From Bacteroidia bacterium (GTDB lineage Bacteria > Bacteroidota > Bacteroidia > B-17B0 > Aurantibacillaceae), in contig JAEUTP010000010.1 in NCBI GenBank assembly GCA_016787705.1, positions 186,001 to 250,000 on the forward strand: 64,000 nt of DNA. Direction: 5' to 3'. Below, piece after piece: positions 1 through 10,820 of the stretch. The stretch's first letter is position 1. Each line of letters opens with the position of its first letter. The notes under the pieces are model-generated. The model saw nothing but the letters and a program-made list of their open reading frames with translations. It did no database searches and was not told where the DNA came from. Made by a program: the position numbers and the translations under genes.

Positions 1-3000
1 GAGATCTTAGAATTAAAAAACACCATTAATACCATGGTGGATCAATTAAATTCTTTCTCATCTGAAGTAACACGTGTAGCTTTAGAGGTAGGTACCGAAG
101 GAAAATTAGGTGGACAAGCACAGGTAAGAGGTGTTGCAGGAACGTGGAAAGATTTGACTGACTCTGTGAACCAAATGGGTTCTAATTTAACTGCGCAGGT
201 ACGCAATATTGCAGAGGTAACCACTGCCGTTGCTAAAGGTGACTTATCACGTAAAATCACGGTTGACGTTAAAGGCGAAATATTAGAATTAAAAAACACT
301 ATCAACACCATGGTAGATCAACTTAACTCTTTTGGCTCAGAAGTAACCCGTGTGGCACGTGAAGTTGGTAGCGAAGGAAAATTAGGCGGTCAGGCAACTG
401 TTGAAGGTGTTGGTGGAGTATGGAAAGATCTTACCGATTCAGTAAATCAAATGGGTTCTAACTTAACTGCACAGGTACGTAATATTGCAGAAGTAACAAC
501 CGCTGTTGCTAAAGGAGATTTATCACGTAAAATTACGGTTGACGTTAAAGGTGAAATTCTTGAATTAAAAAATACGATCAATACAATGGTTGATCAATTA
601 AATTCATTTTCATCTGAAGTAACTCGTGTTGCACGCGAAGTGGGTTCTGAAGGAAAATTAGGCGGGCAAGCTGCAGTAAAAGGTGTTGCCGGCGTGTGGA
701 AAGATCTTACTGATTCGGTAAATCAAATGGGTTCTAACTTAACAGCTCAGGTGCGTAATATTGCAGAAGTAACTACTGCGGTTGCTCGTGGGGACTTATC
801 CCGTAAAATTACTGTGGACGTGAAAGGGGAGATTTTAGAATTAAAAAAAACCATCAATACCATGGTGGATCAGTTAAATTCATTCGCATCTGAAGTAACG
901 CGTGTAGCACTAGAAGTTGGTACAGAAGGAAAATTAGGTGGCCAGGCAAAAGTAACCGGTGTAGGTGGAACATGGAAAGATTTGACTGATTCTGTAAATC
1001 AAATGGGTTCTAATTTAACATCACAAGTGCGTAATATTGCAGAGGTAACAACGGCTGTAGCCAATGGTGACTTATCGCGTAAAATTACGGTAGACGTTAA
1101 AGGAGAGATCTTAGAATTAAAAAATACAATTAACACGATGGTGGATCAACTGAACTCTTTTGGTTCGGAAGTAACCCGTGTGGCACGTGAAGTGGGTAGT
1201 GAAGGAAAACTGGGCGGACAAGCAACCGTTGAGGGCGTTGGCGGTGTATGGAAAGATTTGACAGATTCGGTAAACCAAATGGGCTCTAACTTAACAGCAC
1301 AGGTGCGTAACATTGCAGAAGTAACAACTGCCGTGGCGCGTGGCGACTTATCCCGTAAAATCACAGTAGACGTTAAAGGAGAAATTTTAGAATTAAAAAA
1401 TACAATTAATACCATGGTGGATCAGCTGAACTCTTTTGGTTCGGAGGTAACACGTGTGGCACGTGAAGTGGGTAGTGAAGGTAAATTAGGCGGACAAGCC
1501 GATGTACCTGGTGTTGGTGGAACGTGGAAGGATTTGACTGACTCGGTAAATAAAATGGCATCTAACTTAACATCGCAAGTTCGTAACATTGCAGAAGTAA
1601 CAACTGCGGTAGCGAATGGTGACTTAAGTCGTAAAATTGGTGTGGATGTTAAAGGTGAGATCCTTGAATTAAAAAACACGATTAATACCATGGTGGATCA
1701 ATTGCGCGGTTTTGCCTCGGAAGTAACACGTGTAGCAAGAGAAGTTGGTACGGAAGGAAAATTAGGGGGACAGGCTAACGTACCCGGGGTTGCCGGAACC
1801 TGGAAAGATTTGACTGACTCAGTAAATCAAATGGCCGGCAACTTAACATCACAGGTACGTAACATTGCCGAAGTAGCAATTGCTGTGGCAAATGGCGATA
1901 TGTCTAAAAAAATTACAGTTGACGTACGTGGCGAGATCTTACAATTAAAAGAAACATTAAACACCATGGTGGATCAGCTTCGCGCGTTCGCTTCTGAAGT
2001 AACACGTGTAGCCCGCGAGGTAGGAACAGATGGTAAATTGGGCGGACAAGCCTTTGTACCAGGCGTTGCTGGAACATGGAAAGATCTGACTGACTCCGTA
2101 AATCAAATGACATCTAACCTTACCGCGCAGGTGCGTAATATTGCAGAGGTAACAAAAGCAGTAGCATCGGGTAACTTATCTAAAACAGTTGCTATTGACG
2201 TAAAAGGAGAGATCCTTGATCTTAAAAACACCATCAATACCATGGTGGAACAATTAAATTCATTCGCCTTCGAAGTAACCCGTGTAGCAAGAGAAGTAGG
2301 AACAGAGGGAAAATTGGGTGGACAAGCAGAAGTAAAAGGTGTTGCGGGAACATGGAAAGATCTTACCGATTCAGTAAACATGATGGGTTCTAACTTAACA
2401 TCGCAGGTGCGTGGTATTGCAAAAGTGGTAACATCGGTTGCAACGGGTAACTTACGTCAAAAATTATCTATTGATGCAAAAGGTGAAGTGGCTCAGTTAA
2501 CAGAAACAATCAACGAGATGATCGATACATTAGCTGTGTTTGCAGACCAGGTAACGAATGTTGCCCGTGAAGTAGGTGTTGAAGGAAGATTAGGCGGGCA
2601 AGCCAGTGTGCCTGGTGCTTCAGGCATCTGGAAAAACTTAACAGAGAACGTAAATCAATTAGCTGAGAACTTAACTACTCAAGTACGTTCTATTTCTGAA
2701 GTAGCATCAGCCGTAACAAAAGGTGATTTAACACGTAACATTCGTGTAGATGCTAAGGGAGAAGTAGAAGCTTTAAAAGATACGATCAATCAAATGATCG
2801 CCAACTTACGTGAAACAACATTGCGCAACCAGGAACAAGATTGGTTAAAATCAAATCTTGCCAAGTTCACGCAAATGTTACAAGGCCAAAAAGATTTGAA
2901 TACCGTAACACAACGTATCCTTTCTGAGTTAGCACAGGTGGTAACCGCGCATTATGGTGCCTTTTACATTTTAAAAGGTGATGAAGAATCGCAAAGTGCT

Positions 3001-5625
3001 AAACTAAAGCTATTCGCATCGTACGCCTACAAACCACAAAAAAATATTCCAACAGAATTTGCCATTGGCGAAGGTTTGGTTGGACAATGTGCTTTTGAAA
3101 AAGAAAGAATTCTATTAAACAATGTGCCGGGTGATTATATAAAGATCAGTTCATCTTTAGGAAAAACAAAACCACTTAATTTAATTATTTTACCGGTTTT
3201 GTTTGAAAATGATGTAAAAGCGGTAATTGAATTAGCATCTTTAGATACGTTTAGCGTAACTCACTTAGACTTCTTAAGTCAGTTAACAGAATCGATTGGT
3301 ATCGTATTAAATACAATTGAAACTAACTCAAGAACAGAAGAACTATTAGCACAATCGCAATCATTAGCAGGTGAATTAAAAATTCAACAAGAAGAGTTAC
3401 GCAGAACAAATGATGAGTTACAGGACAAAGCACTATTACTTGTAAAACAAAAAGACGAAGTGGAAGCCAAGAATAAAGAGGTGGAAGAAGCCCGTCGTTC
3501 GTTAGAAGAAAAAGCAGAACAATTAACGCTAACTTCTAAATACAAATCAGAGTTTCTCGCAAATATGAGCCACGAGTTACGTACACCGTTAAACTCATTG
3601 CTAATTCTTGCACAGCAATTATATGAAAATGCTGAAGGGAATTTAAATGACAAACAAGTACGTTATGCAAAAACAATTCACTCATGTGGCGATGACTTAA
3701 TTCAATTGATTAATGATATTCTTGACTTATCTAAAATTGAATCAGGATTTATTTCTGCAAACTTTTCTAGCGTTCGATTTACTGAAATTGCTTCGTTTGT
3801 AGAAACTACATTCAAACCCATCTCGGAGGCAAAGCAGCTTAAATTCTCAATTGAGACAGATAGTACACTTCCGGATTTGATGGAGACCGATCTTCAACGT
3901 TTAAATCAAATTTTAAAGAACTTATTATCCAACTCATTTAAGTTTACAGAAAAAGGTGAAGTTAAATTACGCATAACCGAAGGCAAAGGTTGGAAAACCG
4001 GTATGATGGCCAGCCTGGACAATGCAAAAAAAGTTGTTGCCTTCTCTATTATCGATACCGGTATTGGTATCCCACAAGAAAAACAAAATATTATTTTTGA
4101 GGCATTCCAGCAAGCTGAAGGTTCAACATCGCGCAAATACGGTGGAACAGGGTTGGGTCTATCTATCAGTCGTGGTTTAGCCGAATTATTAGGCGGAACT
4201 ATTGAATTAGAAAGTTTACCGGGCAGAGGAAGTACATTTACATTATATCTTCCCGTAGAAAATGTACAAGGGCTTGTAACGATTGAAACTTCTTCTAATC
4301 CTGCTTACAAACAATTACAGTTAGCAGATGAAAATCCGAATCTTGATAAATTATTAAACTCGTTAAATATAGCAACTGAAGAATCAAAGAAGCTGAACAT
4401 TGTAAGTGAAATGATCAATGAAACCGGTGATGACAGACATAACATTCAACCAAGCGATAAAGTTATTTTAATTGTAGAGGATGATCTTCGTTTTGGCAAA
4501 ATATTAGTTGATAAAGCGCATACAAATGGCATGAAAGCCATAATTGCTATTAGTTACATTGAGGTGTTTGATTTTATCAACCGCTTTATGCCAGTAGCTA
4601 TTACGCTAGATGTGAAGTTACCTGACACCAGCGGTTGGAAAGTATTGGATCTTTTAAGAAATGACCTTAGTTACAGGCACATTCCTATTCATTTAATTTC
4701 CGGAGAAGAAAACAGAAATTTAGCATTGAAACGTGGCGCAAGAAGTTTCTTATTAAAACCATTAGAGAATGAAGCCATCGATGATCTATTTAAAGATATT
4801 CTTTCGTTCAGCGAAAAAGAAACAAATCGTGTTTTAGTTGTTGAGGATAATGAAATAGATTCATCACAAATTGTCAAAGTATTGCAAGGTGATAAGATAG
4901 AAGTAACAATTGCTTCAACCGGACACAAGGCACTTAAATTAGTTGAAGTCAATGATTATGACTGTATTATTTTAGATTATACATTACCGGACATTAAAGG
5001 TCCTGAATTACTTCAAAAAGTAACAGATGTAAAAAAGAAAATGACACCGGTTATCCTCTACTCTGCTAAAGATTTTACGCAGGGTGAATTACAGCAGGTA
5101 AATAATAATTCAAACACTGTAGTTGCAAAAGGTGTAAACTCTATTGAATATTTATTAGAAGAAACCGTTCTTCATTTACATATCAATCATAAGGAATTAG
5201 CGCCAGAGAAAAAGAAAGTGATCGAGAACATAAGAATGAAAGAAGATATTCTTACCGGCAAAAACATATTGGTTGTGGATGACGACGTTCGTAATTTATT
5301 TGCTTTAACTACAGTATTTGAACGTTTAAATATTAATGCAATTACCGCAGAATCGGGAAAAGAAGCCATCAATATCTTAAACGAAAATCCAAAAATTGAC
5401 ATGGTGTTAATGGATATTATGATGCCGGAAATGGATGGTTATGAAACCACACAAAAGATCCGTCGCGAACATAAAAACAGTTCATTACCTATAATTGCTG
5501 TAACCGCTAAAGCGATGAAGGGTGACAGGCAAAAATGTATTGAAGCCGGAGCATCGGATTATATTACAAAACCATTAAAAATAGATCAGTTACTATCATT
5601 AATGCGTATCTGGTTCTATAAATAA
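1..5625 (+). CDS. Poly-HAMP hybrid histidine kinase, 5' truncated by window edge
   Basis: The frame is open from base 1, so the true start and any sensor or membrane segment lie upstream. Numbering from the Met at 34: ten 92-residue HAMP-type repeats (about 1-920), a GAF-like domain (about 954-1099), a coiled coil (about 1105-1170), HisKA with motif [10 protein letters not shown] (phospho-acceptor His about 1180), an HATPase_c domain with the N box LLSNSFKF and the DTGIGIP and [10 protein letters not shown] motifs, then three receivers with likely phospho-Asp at about 1526, 1648 and 1794. The HAMP array plus HisKA/HATPase plus receiver order matches the group III (Nik1/Os-1) hybrid kinase architecture, known from fungal osmosensing and found in bacteria. 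The stimulus is unknown. No Hpt domain is visible. The next gene, 81 bp downstream on the same strand, is a REC-kinase that could share the phosphorelay. Confidence 0.95.
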   Translation, partial: EILELKNTINTMVDQLNSFSSEVTRVALEVGTEGKLGGQAQVRGVAGTWKDLTDSVNQMGSNLTAQVRNIAEVTTAVAKGDLSRKITVDVKGEILELKNTINTMVDQLNSFGSEVTRVAREVGSEGKLGGQATVEGVGGVWKDLTDSVNQMGSNLTAQVRNIAEVTTAVAKGDLSRKITVDVKGEILELKNTINTMVDQLNSFSSEVTRVAREVGSEGKLGGQAAVKGVAGVWKDLTDSVNQMGSNLTAQVRNIAEVTTAVARGDLSRKITVDVKGEILELKKTINTMVDQLNSFASEVTRVALEVGTEGKLGGQAKVTGVGGTWKDLTDSVNQMGSNLTSQVRNIAEVTTAVANGDLSRKITVDVKGEILELKNTINTMVDQLNSFGSEVTRVAREVGSEGKLGGQATVEGVGGVWKDLTDSVNQMGSNLTAQVRNIAEVTTAVARGDLSRKITVDVKGEILELKNTINTMVDQLNSFGSEVTRVAREVGSEGKLGGQADVPGVGGTWKDLTDSVNKMASNLTSQVRNIAEVTTAVANGDLSRKIGVDVKGEILELKNTINTMVDQLRGFASEVTRVAREVGTEGKLGGQANVPGVAGTWKDLTDSVNQMAGNLTSQVRNIAEVAIAVANGDMSKKITVDVRGEILQLKETLNTMVDQLRAFASEVTRVAREVGTDGKLGGQAFVPGVAGTWKDLTDSVNQMTSNLTAQVRNIAEVTKAVASGNLSKTVAIDVKGEILDLKNTINTMVEQLNSFAFEVTRVAREVGTEGKLGGQAEVKGVAGTWKDLTDSVNMMGSNLTSQVRGIAKVVTSVATGNLRQKLSIDAKGEVAQLTETINEMIDTLAVFADQVTNVAREVGVEGRLGGQASVPGASGIWKNLTENVNQLAENLTTQVRSISEVASAVTKGDLTRNIRVDAKGEVEALKDTINQMIANLRETTLRNQEQDWLKSNLAKFTQMLQGQKDLNTVTQRILSELAQVVTAHYGAFYILKGDEESQSAKLKLFASYAYKPQKNIPTEFAIGEGLVGQCAFEKERILLNNVPGDYIKISSSLGKTKPLNLIILPVLFENDVKAVIELASLDTFSVTHLDFLSQLTESIGIVLNTIETNSRTEELLAQSQSLAGELKIQQEELRRTNDELQDKALLLVKQKDEVEAKNKEVEEARRSLEEKAEQLTLTSKYKSEFLANMSHELRTPLNSLLILAQQLYENAEGNLNDKQVRYAKTIHSCGDDLIQLINDILDLSKIESGFISANFSSVRFTEIASFVETTFKPISEAKQLKFSIETDSTLPDLMETDLQRLNQILKNLLSNSFKFTEKGEVKLRITEGKGWKTGMMASLDNAKKVVAFSIIDTGIGIPQEKQNIIFEAFQQAEGSTSRKYGGTGLGLSISRGLAELLGGTIELESLPGRGSTFTLYLPVENVQGLVTIETSSNPAYKQLQLADENPNLDKLLNSLNIATEESKKLNIVSEMINETGDDRHNIQPSDKVILIVEDDLRFGKILVDKAHTNGMKAIIAISYIEVFDFINRFMPVAITLDVKLPDTSGWKVLDLLRNDLSYRHIPIHLISGEENRNLALKRGARSFLLKPLENEAIDDLFKDILSFSEKETNRVLVVEDNEIDSSQIVKVLQGDKIEVTIASTGHKALKLVEVNDYDCIILDYTLPDIKGPELLQKVTDVKKKMTPVILYSAKDFTQGELQQVNNNSNTVVAKGVNSIEYLLEETVLHLHINHKELAPEKKKVIENIRMKEDILTGKNILVVDDDVRNLFALTTVFERLNINAITAESGKEAINILNENPKIDMVLMDIMMPEMDGYETTQKIRREHKNSSLPIIAVTAKAMKGDRQKCIEAGASDYITKPLKIDQLLSLMRIWFYK
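34..2793 (+). repeat. Ten tandem 276-bp in-frame repeats coding HAMP units
   Basis: Ten contiguous copies of a 92-codon unit, each beginning MVDQL or a close variant and containing [12 protein letters not shown], [16 protein letters not shown] and DVKGEI. Copies 1-6 are almost identical in protein and very similar in DNA; copies 7-10 diverge progressively, the last being the most different ([11 protein letters not shown]). The array continues past the left edge, because bases 1-33 are the end of another unit. The gradient suggests homogenisation or recent expansion of the 5' copies. Confidence 0.95.
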
Positions 5626-5706
5626 TGTTTGCGCAAAAAGTTTGTTTTTATTATTATTGAAACAGGCTTTTTGCTTAACAATTACAGAATTATTAAATAA
5701 AAATTT

Positions 5707-6945
5707 ATGCCTCCTAAAATATTATTAGTCGACGACAGAGAAGATAACCTTATGTCCATTGAAGCGATTCTGGGCACGGATGGCTATTCTTTTGTGAAAG
5801 CAAATTCGGGAAGGCAGGCCTTAAAGATATTATTGACAGAATTTGATTTTGCTTTAATATTAATGGATGTTAAAATGCCTAACCTAAATGGTTTTGAAAC
5901 TGCTGAACTTATTTACGAACGTGAGAAATTAAAACACATTCCCATTATTTTTATTACGGCCAATAATTTTGGTGATGAGAATATTTTTAAAGGTTACCGC
6001 AGCGGTGCAGTGGATTATATTTATAAGCCCATTAACCCCGAATTACTTCGTGCCAAGGTAAGCGTGTTTGTAGATCTTTATAAGAAAAATCATAAGCTTT
6101 TACAGCAGGAACAAACTTTAAAGAATGTTAATAAAAGTCTTGAATCTGAAATTAATGAACGAAAAGTTTCTGAAGAAAAAGTAAATGAACTTAACCATAA
6201 ATTATTACAAAATATAGAACGCCTTGAATCTGCCAATAAAGAATTAGATCGTTTTGCATTTATGGCCTCTCATGATCTCCAGGAACCCCTGCGTAAAATA
6301 ATCACTTTCAGTGACCGATTATCTTCAAAATATACAGGCAAGCTGGATGAAGAAGCAGACATGTATATTAACCGCATACAAAGTGCCGCAGAGCGCATGC
6401 GTGCACTTATAAAAGATATCCTGGCTTTATCAAAGATTGTTGCAAATAAAGATTCGTTTATTGAAACCAACCTGAATACGCTTGTAAACGAGGTGATTTC
6501 TGAAATGGATATGGGTATTAAAGAAAAAGAAGCTAAGATCCTGGTTGAGAAATTACCTTCTTTAGTTATTAACCCTGTATTAATGCGTTCGTTATTTCAA
6601 AACCTTATAAGCAACTCTTTAAAATATTCAAAGAAAAACATCAAACCAATTATCAGGATAAGTTCAGAAATAAGTTTTGAAAGAAGTAAAGATGAAAAAG
6701 ACGTAAAAGAAAAATACTGCCGCATTCATGTAACTGATAATGGAATTGGCTTTGATCAAAAAGACTCCGAGCAAATATTCAGTATTTTTAAACGTTTACA
6801 TTTTAATAATGAGTTTGAAGGTACAGGCATTGGCCTTGCTATTTGTAAAAAGATAACGGAACAGCACAATGGCTTTATTTCAGCTCGCAGCAAGGTAGAT
6901 GAAGGTTCTACATTCATTGTTTCATTACCGGTACAGTCCTTTTAA
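5707..6945 (+). CDS. Response regulator-histidine kinase (REC-HisKA-HATPase)
   Basis: 412 residues, no membrane segment. An N-terminal receiver (about 1-125; ILLVDDREDN acidic pocket, LILMDVKMP with the phospho-Asp) is followed by a coiled coil (about 130-185), HisKA with MASHDLQEPLRK and an HATPase_c domain (NLISNSLKYS, DNGIGFD, GTGIGLAICKK). A receiver placed before the kinase suggests a cytoplasmic relay protein activated by an upstream kinase rather than a direct sensor. It follows the poly-HAMP hybrid kinase by 81 bp on the same strand, so co-transcription and phosphotransfer between the two are likely but inferred. The output target is not visible. The ATG at 5707 follows an A-rich leader and is the natural start. 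Confidence 0.92.
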   Translation: MPPKILLVDDREDNLMSIEAILGTDGYSFVKANSGRQALKILLTEFDFALILMDVKMPNLNGFETAELIYEREKLKHIPIIFITANNFGDENIFKGYRSGAVDYIYKPINPELLRAKVSVFVDLYKKNHKLLQQEQTLKNVNKSLESEINERKVSEEKVNELNHKLLQNIERLESANKELDRFAFMASHDLQEPLRKIITFSDRLSSKYTGKLDEEADMYINRIQSAAERMRALIKDILALSKIVANKDSFIETNLNTLVNEVISEMDMGIKEKEAKILVEKLPSLVINPVLMRSLFQNLISNSLKYSKKNIKPIIRISSEISFERSKDEKDVKEKYCRIHVTDNGIGFDQKDSEQIFSIFKRLHFNNEFEGTGIGLAICKKITEQHNGFISARSKVDEGSTFIVSLPVQSF

Positions 6946-6955
6946 ACCATTAAAA

Positions 6956-6983
6956 AAGGCGTTAGGTTTAACCTAAACGCCTT
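6956..6983. terminator. Bidirectional hairpin between convergent genes
   Basis: Arms AAGGCGTTAGGTT and AACCTAAACGCCTT pair with one bulged base, with A-rich sequence before and T-rich sequence after. It sits between the stop of the plus-strand kinase and the stop of the minus-strand OmpA-like gene, so it can serve both. Confidence 0.7.
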
Positions 6984-7004
6984 CTACTTTATTATAACTT
7001 GTTA

Positions 7005-8153
7005 TTAGAGTTTTGAAATTGAATTAATCGAATACAAATAAATTTCAACTCGTCGGTTTCGACGGCTTTTTACTTTATCTACAATCGGATTACTACTTCC
7101 AAAACCTTCTGTAACAAGATTACTTTCTTTCACCCCTTTACTTACTAAATATTTTTTTACCGAATTAGCTCTGCTTACTGACAATGGATCGTTAATAACA
7201 TCAGTACCGGTTTTATCAGTGTAACCCGCTACAAAATAGGTCATATCAGGATGTTTAATCATCCATGATGCTACTCCATCCAATTCATTGTAATATCTAG
7301 GATCAATACTTGTACTTGCCAGTTCAAAACGAAGATCCATTAACTCTACATAATCAACACCAAACACAATTGCATCCATGTCAGGTTTAGCTATATAAGG
7401 GGTAACTGTTACATCTGTAACGTAATAATATGCTTTTCGTGAATCCATTTGTTCATGACCAACTACTTTTTCTGCTGTGAACAATTCATCTTTAAAACAA
7501 CCTATGGTAATGAATTTTTCTCCACCTTCTGCAATATAAGCACCATACATGGTTACCCAATTTGATGTGTCAGAAATTACCCTGTGAGAAATAAATTGAG
7601 GTGTTTGCGTTAAAAACGAATTCGATCTTTGCTCTACTTTATTTGTGCTTAACAATGCTCCTAAACACGATACAGCTCTGCCGCTTTTATCTGCAAGATT
7701 AACCTTAAAGGAAACCTGATAAACTTTACCGGCCACCATTGGTTCCGAAAATTCTGCCTGTAAATATTCGGAATAGTGTTTATATCCGTCTCTTAAACCA
7801 AATCTTGCATTTATTGCGCTATCTTCAATATTATTTGCCCCATCATCATAATAAGCTATAATACCTGCATAATTTTGACCGGTTTCAGATGTATTTTGAT
7901 AGCCCATGTAATTTTTTGGGATAGCATTGGCCTTATTACATTTAGATGATTTTTCCTTATCAAAAAGATCTACAGTTCCCCAATTAGCATTTGTCCATGT
8001 TTCTGTTTTAATTATTTGGCCATAACCCGTTGGTATACATTCCGCAGTAAGGGCTGAATTTGCGACAAGATTTTGAGAATAGCCCCAACTCAATCCTGCA
8101 GCAAGAAATAACAAAGTACAAACTGTTCTTTTACTATTATTTGATTGTTCCAT
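7005..8153 (-). CDS. OmpA-family envelope protein with N-terminal jelly-roll-like domain
   Basis: 382 residues with an N-terminal hydrophobic export signal ending near GLSWGYSQ. The middle (about 30-260) looks like a beta-rich carbohydrate-binding-type domain found in Bacteroidota OmpA-like proteins; that assignment is by general pattern only. The C-terminal 110 residues form an OmpA peptidoglycan-binding domain: VAGYTDKTGT, then LSVSRANSVKKYLVSKGV, GFGSSNP, and a closing RRNRRVEIYLY. It probably lies in the periplasm or on the inner face of the outer membrane, anchored to peptidoglycan. It is the second gene after the lipoprotein at 8212 (58-bp gap, same strand), and both carry OmpA C-termini, suggesting joint envelope function. 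Confidence 0.85.
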   Translation of the reverse strand: MEQSNNSKRTVCTLLFLAAGLSWGYSQNLVANSALTAECIPTGYGQIIKTETWTNANWGTVDLFDKEKSSKCNKANAIPKNYMGYQNTSETGQNYAGIIAYYDDGANNIEDSAINARFGLRDGYKHYSEYLQAEFSEPMVAGKVYQVSFKVNLADKSGRAVSCLGALLSTNKVEQRSNSFLTQTPQFISHRVISDTSNWVTMYGAYIAEGGEKFITIGCFKDELFTAEKVVGHEQMDSRKAYYYVTDVTVTPYIAKPDMDAIVFGVDYVELMDLRFELASTSIDPRYYNELDGVASWMIKHPDMTYFVAGYTDKTGTDVINDPLSVSRANSVKKYLVSKGVKESNLVTEGFGSSNPIVDKVKSRRNRRVEIYLYSINSISKL

Positions 8154-8211
8154 AATTTTTATTTTTTTATTATTGTTTAATTAGAGACAGCTAAATTCAT
8201 ACCAGCTATTT

Positions 8212-10281
8212 TTATTGCATAGATATGCTTGTAATTAATTTTGGATTACCCGAAACTTTAAAATCTACTTTGCGATTTAACTGATGTTGTGCTTCGCTAC
8301 ATTCTACCCCATCAACACAACCATTATCGATCATACTTTCGCCATAAGCAATTGTTGCTGTAACTCTCTTTTTTGAGATACCTTTATCAACATAATACTT
8401 TTTTACTGTATTTGCACGTTTTGCAGATAAATTTTTATTGTACTCGCTTGTACCTCTCGAATCGGAGTAGCCCATAATTACTAAGGTAAGATCATGGTTG
8501 TTTTTTAATACACTAATGTTTTGATCCAAGATACTTTTAGCATCTTCTCTCAGATCATATTTGTTATAATCAAAGTAATCCGGAGTTATATTCCAACCCA
8601 AAGCCTGAAGTTGGCTCTCATTTAATTCACCTTTAGAAGTATTTGCAGTAGCTTTGTTTGGTGTTGCTTCTATCTTACCATCGTTTACAGGCTCTGTATT
8701 AGCAACTAAAATATTCTGACCAATAATAATTTCTTTTTCAGCACACATTGCCAGCAAAGTTGGACATGTATCACAATACACAATTGCTTTTGCAGCTACT
8801 TTATAAGTGCTATTGCCAGGGAAAGAATATTGAACATTGTCTGTTGTTGCAGCTAATATCTCATCATTAACAGTCCAGCTAATTGATTTTACATTATTTT
8901 TATATTGCTCCGGTACATTCACAGCAAATGTATAAGACGTTTGACTATCAACGGCTGGTGTAGCAGTAATCACAAATAAAGTATCAATACTTTTACATTT
9001 TGGTATTTCCGCAGATACATAGTGCACATTATAAATATCCATATCACCGTAGCCGCCTTTTCTGCTTGAAGAATAATAACCATATGAACTATTTGGTTTG
9101 AGAGCCATGTAAATATCATCACCCGGTGTGTTAATTGGTTGTCCTAAATTTACAGGGTCTGTCCATTGCCCGTTTTCCATATGTGTTTTGTAAACATCGT
9201 AACCACCATAACCAGGATGTCCATTTGAAGCAAAGAACAACGTACCGTCTTCAGTTAAAAAAGGTGCATCTTCATTATAATCTGTGTTAATATTATATGG
9301 TAAAAGCGAAGGATCAGACCATTCTCCATTTTCTTGTTTAACAGATTTGTAAATATCTGTTCCCCCTCTTCCGTTTGGGGATTCAGCAGTGAACAATAAC
9401 ATTTTTCCATCACTTGTTATAAAAGCGTGTCCTTGCAAAGGAGAGAAATTGATATTACTGCTTAATTTTTTTTCGTTTTTTGTTGAATCGGTCATATCGG
9501 CTTCGTATAACTTTCCTCCTTTAAAAATGTATAGTGTTTTACCGTCAGCTGAAATAGATACCGCTGATTCTCCACCTTTGTGAAATTTAGAATTCGCTCC
9601 TTTATCTGGTAAGGTAAATCTTCTTGGAGAAGAAAAAGAGCCATTGTTTACGGTAGAGATATACATACTTTCAAAATACCTGCGATCTAAGCCATTTTTC
9701 TTTTCTTTGGGTGTATCTTTTCTTTTTGAAGTAAAGATCAATTTACCGTTAGTATATATTGGGCCATATTCAGGCATATCTGTATTAATAATGGAGCCTA
9801 AATTTTTTACAGATTGTAATTCAGATGGATTAACCTCTGGGTTTTCCATCGCAAATTTGCAATCTGCAATTCTTTTCGCTAAAAAAATATCATAGTCCGG
9901 GTGATCTTCTTTATTTTGTGAAGTAGCTTTTCCATAAAAATATAAGGCGCGTGGATAATTACCTATATAGTGATAACTTTTCCCCAAATCGTTATTTATC
10001 TTCATTGAAGTTTTTCCAGCACTTTTCTTATTAGCTTTTTCTAAATAAGGTATTGCCTTATCATACTTACCCATGTATTCAGAAAGCACAACGCCTTTTC
10101 CTGCATTTGCATAAAAATTATTACTGTCCTTTGCTAAAACCTGATCGTAATAAGATATAGCCTTATCATAATCATAAACATCTACTAAATTACTTGCTTT
10201 CCTGATCAACTTTTTTTCTTCAGAACAGGACACTATTAAAAGGGTATATAGTACTATTGGTATATAAATAACTTTTCTCAT
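8212..10281 (-). CDS. PorE-like lipoprotein: TPR, beta-propeller, PKD-like and OmpA domains
   Basis: 689 residues. The N-terminus has a lipoprotein signal with lipobox LIVSC (Cys about 19). TPR-like helices follow (about 30-165; YDKAISYYDQVL, GNYPRALYFYGKA), then PD40/WD40-like propeller repeats (about 170-430, e.g. DGKTLYIFKGG, EDGTLFFASNG), a PKD-like segment (about 440-540) and an OmpA peptidoglycan-binding domain (about 570-680; IMGYSDSRGT, LSAKRANTVKKYY, LNRKVDFK). This order matches PorE, a type IX secretion component in the Porphyromonas outer membrane, but many Bacteroidota encode several such paralogs, so a secretion role is inferred. No other type IX core gene is visible here. Confidence 0.87.
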   Translation of the reverse strand: MRKVIYIPIVLYTLLIVSCSEEKKLIRKASNLVDVYDYDKAISYYDQVLAKDSNNFYANAGKGVVLSEYMGKYDKAIPYLEKANKKSAGKTSMKINNDLGKSYHYIGNYPRALYFYGKATSQNKEDHPDYDIFLAKRIADCKFAMENPEVNPSELQSVKNLGSIINTDMPEYGPIYTNGKLIFTSKRKDTPKEKKNGLDRRYFESMYISTVNNGSFSSPRRFTLPDKGANSKFHKGGESAVSISADGKTLYIFKGGKLYEADMTDSTKNEKKLSSNINFSPLQGHAFITSDGKMLLFTAESPNGRGGTDIYKSVKQENGEWSDPSLLPYNINTDYNEDAPFLTEDGTLFFASNGHPGYGGYDVYKTHMENGQWTDPVNLGQPINTPGDDIYMALKPNSSYGYYSSSRKGGYGDMDIYNVHYVSAEIPKCKSIDTLFVITATPAVDSQTSYTFAVNVPEQYKNNVKSISWTVNDEILAATTDNVQYSFPGNSTYKVAAKAIVYCDTCPTLLAMCAEKEIIIGQNILVANTEPVNDGKIEATPNKATANTSKGELNESQLQALGWNITPDYFDYNKYDLREDAKSILDQNISVLKNNHDLTLVIMGYSDSRGTSEYNKNLSAKRANTVKKYYVDKGISKKRVTATIAYGESMIDNGCVDGVECSEAQHQLNRKVDFKVSGNPKLITSISMQ

Positions 10282-10604
10282 ATGTTAATTTTTTATATAC
10301 TACTGCAAACAGGTTGCCATATAAATAATAAAACTAGTATAAGTCCCGCTTTTACCATTTGAGCATTTAAAACCGCGAAAAGGGGAAATAATATTCACAA
10401 TTTTATTTAAAAGTCATGATTTTATACTGGCATATAGTTTATAATAGTAAAGTATCTTTCACTCAACATATAGGGAGGGGATGGATTTTATAAAAGAACT
10501 TGCTCGGGATAATGCAACTATTTAAATAAAGCCATCTCCTCCTTCCTTTTAGTAGCAAAGGAAATAAGGATACAAAAAAGGAACACTAAAATAATATTAC
10601 GAGC
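10282..10604. other. Intergenic region with a long inverted repeat
   Basis: 323-bp divergent gap between the PorE-like gene and the plus-strand small genes. It holds an 11-bp inverted repeat with one mismatch (GGAGGGGATGG at 10474-10484 and CCATCTCCTCC at 10532-10542) enclosing about 47 bases, which could fold in a transcript leader. A TGGCATA element lies near 10429. No further gene was found. Confidence 0.5.
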
Positions 10605-10796
10605 ATGCAGCAAATCTTATCTACACTTATAAAAGTCCAGGAACAAAAGATGTTTAAAATAGGGCAAAATCTTTTCTTTAATAAAAAAGCAAAATGTCCA
10701 CGTTGTACTACAAAGGTTTTTCTGCACCATACAGGTAGATCTAATAAAGTATGCTTCTTTTGTAACAATTGCCAGTGTTTGTTTGAAAAAAAATAA
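10605..10796 (+). CDS. Small zinc-ribbon-like protein
   Basis: 63 residues, or about 48 if translation starts at the Met of MFKIGQNLFF (10650). The C-terminal half contains CPRC and, about 20 residues later, CFFCNNCQC, a spacing typical of a small zinc ribbon. It is otherwise basic, without membrane segment or signal. It lies 24 bp before the lipoprotein at 10821 on the same strand and may be co-transcribed. I recognise no named family and function is unknown. The cysteine pattern argues that it is translated. Confidence 0.5.
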   Translation: MQQILSTLIKVQEQKMFKIGQNLFFNKKAKCPRCTTKVFLHHTGRSNKVCFFCNNCQCLFEKK

Positions 10797-10820
10797 AATT
10801 ATAAACCAAAAAAACTAATT

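Noticed and set aside
42-2381. Open frames of about 90 codons on the minus strand in the HAMP array
   Set aside because: They repeat with the 276-bp period and mirror the plus-strand repeats; no signal, start context or family is seen.
34-2793. The regular repeats might be a CRISPR-like or satellite array
   Set aside because: The repeats are 276 bp, contiguous and in frame, with synonymous changes; this is protein-coding repetition.
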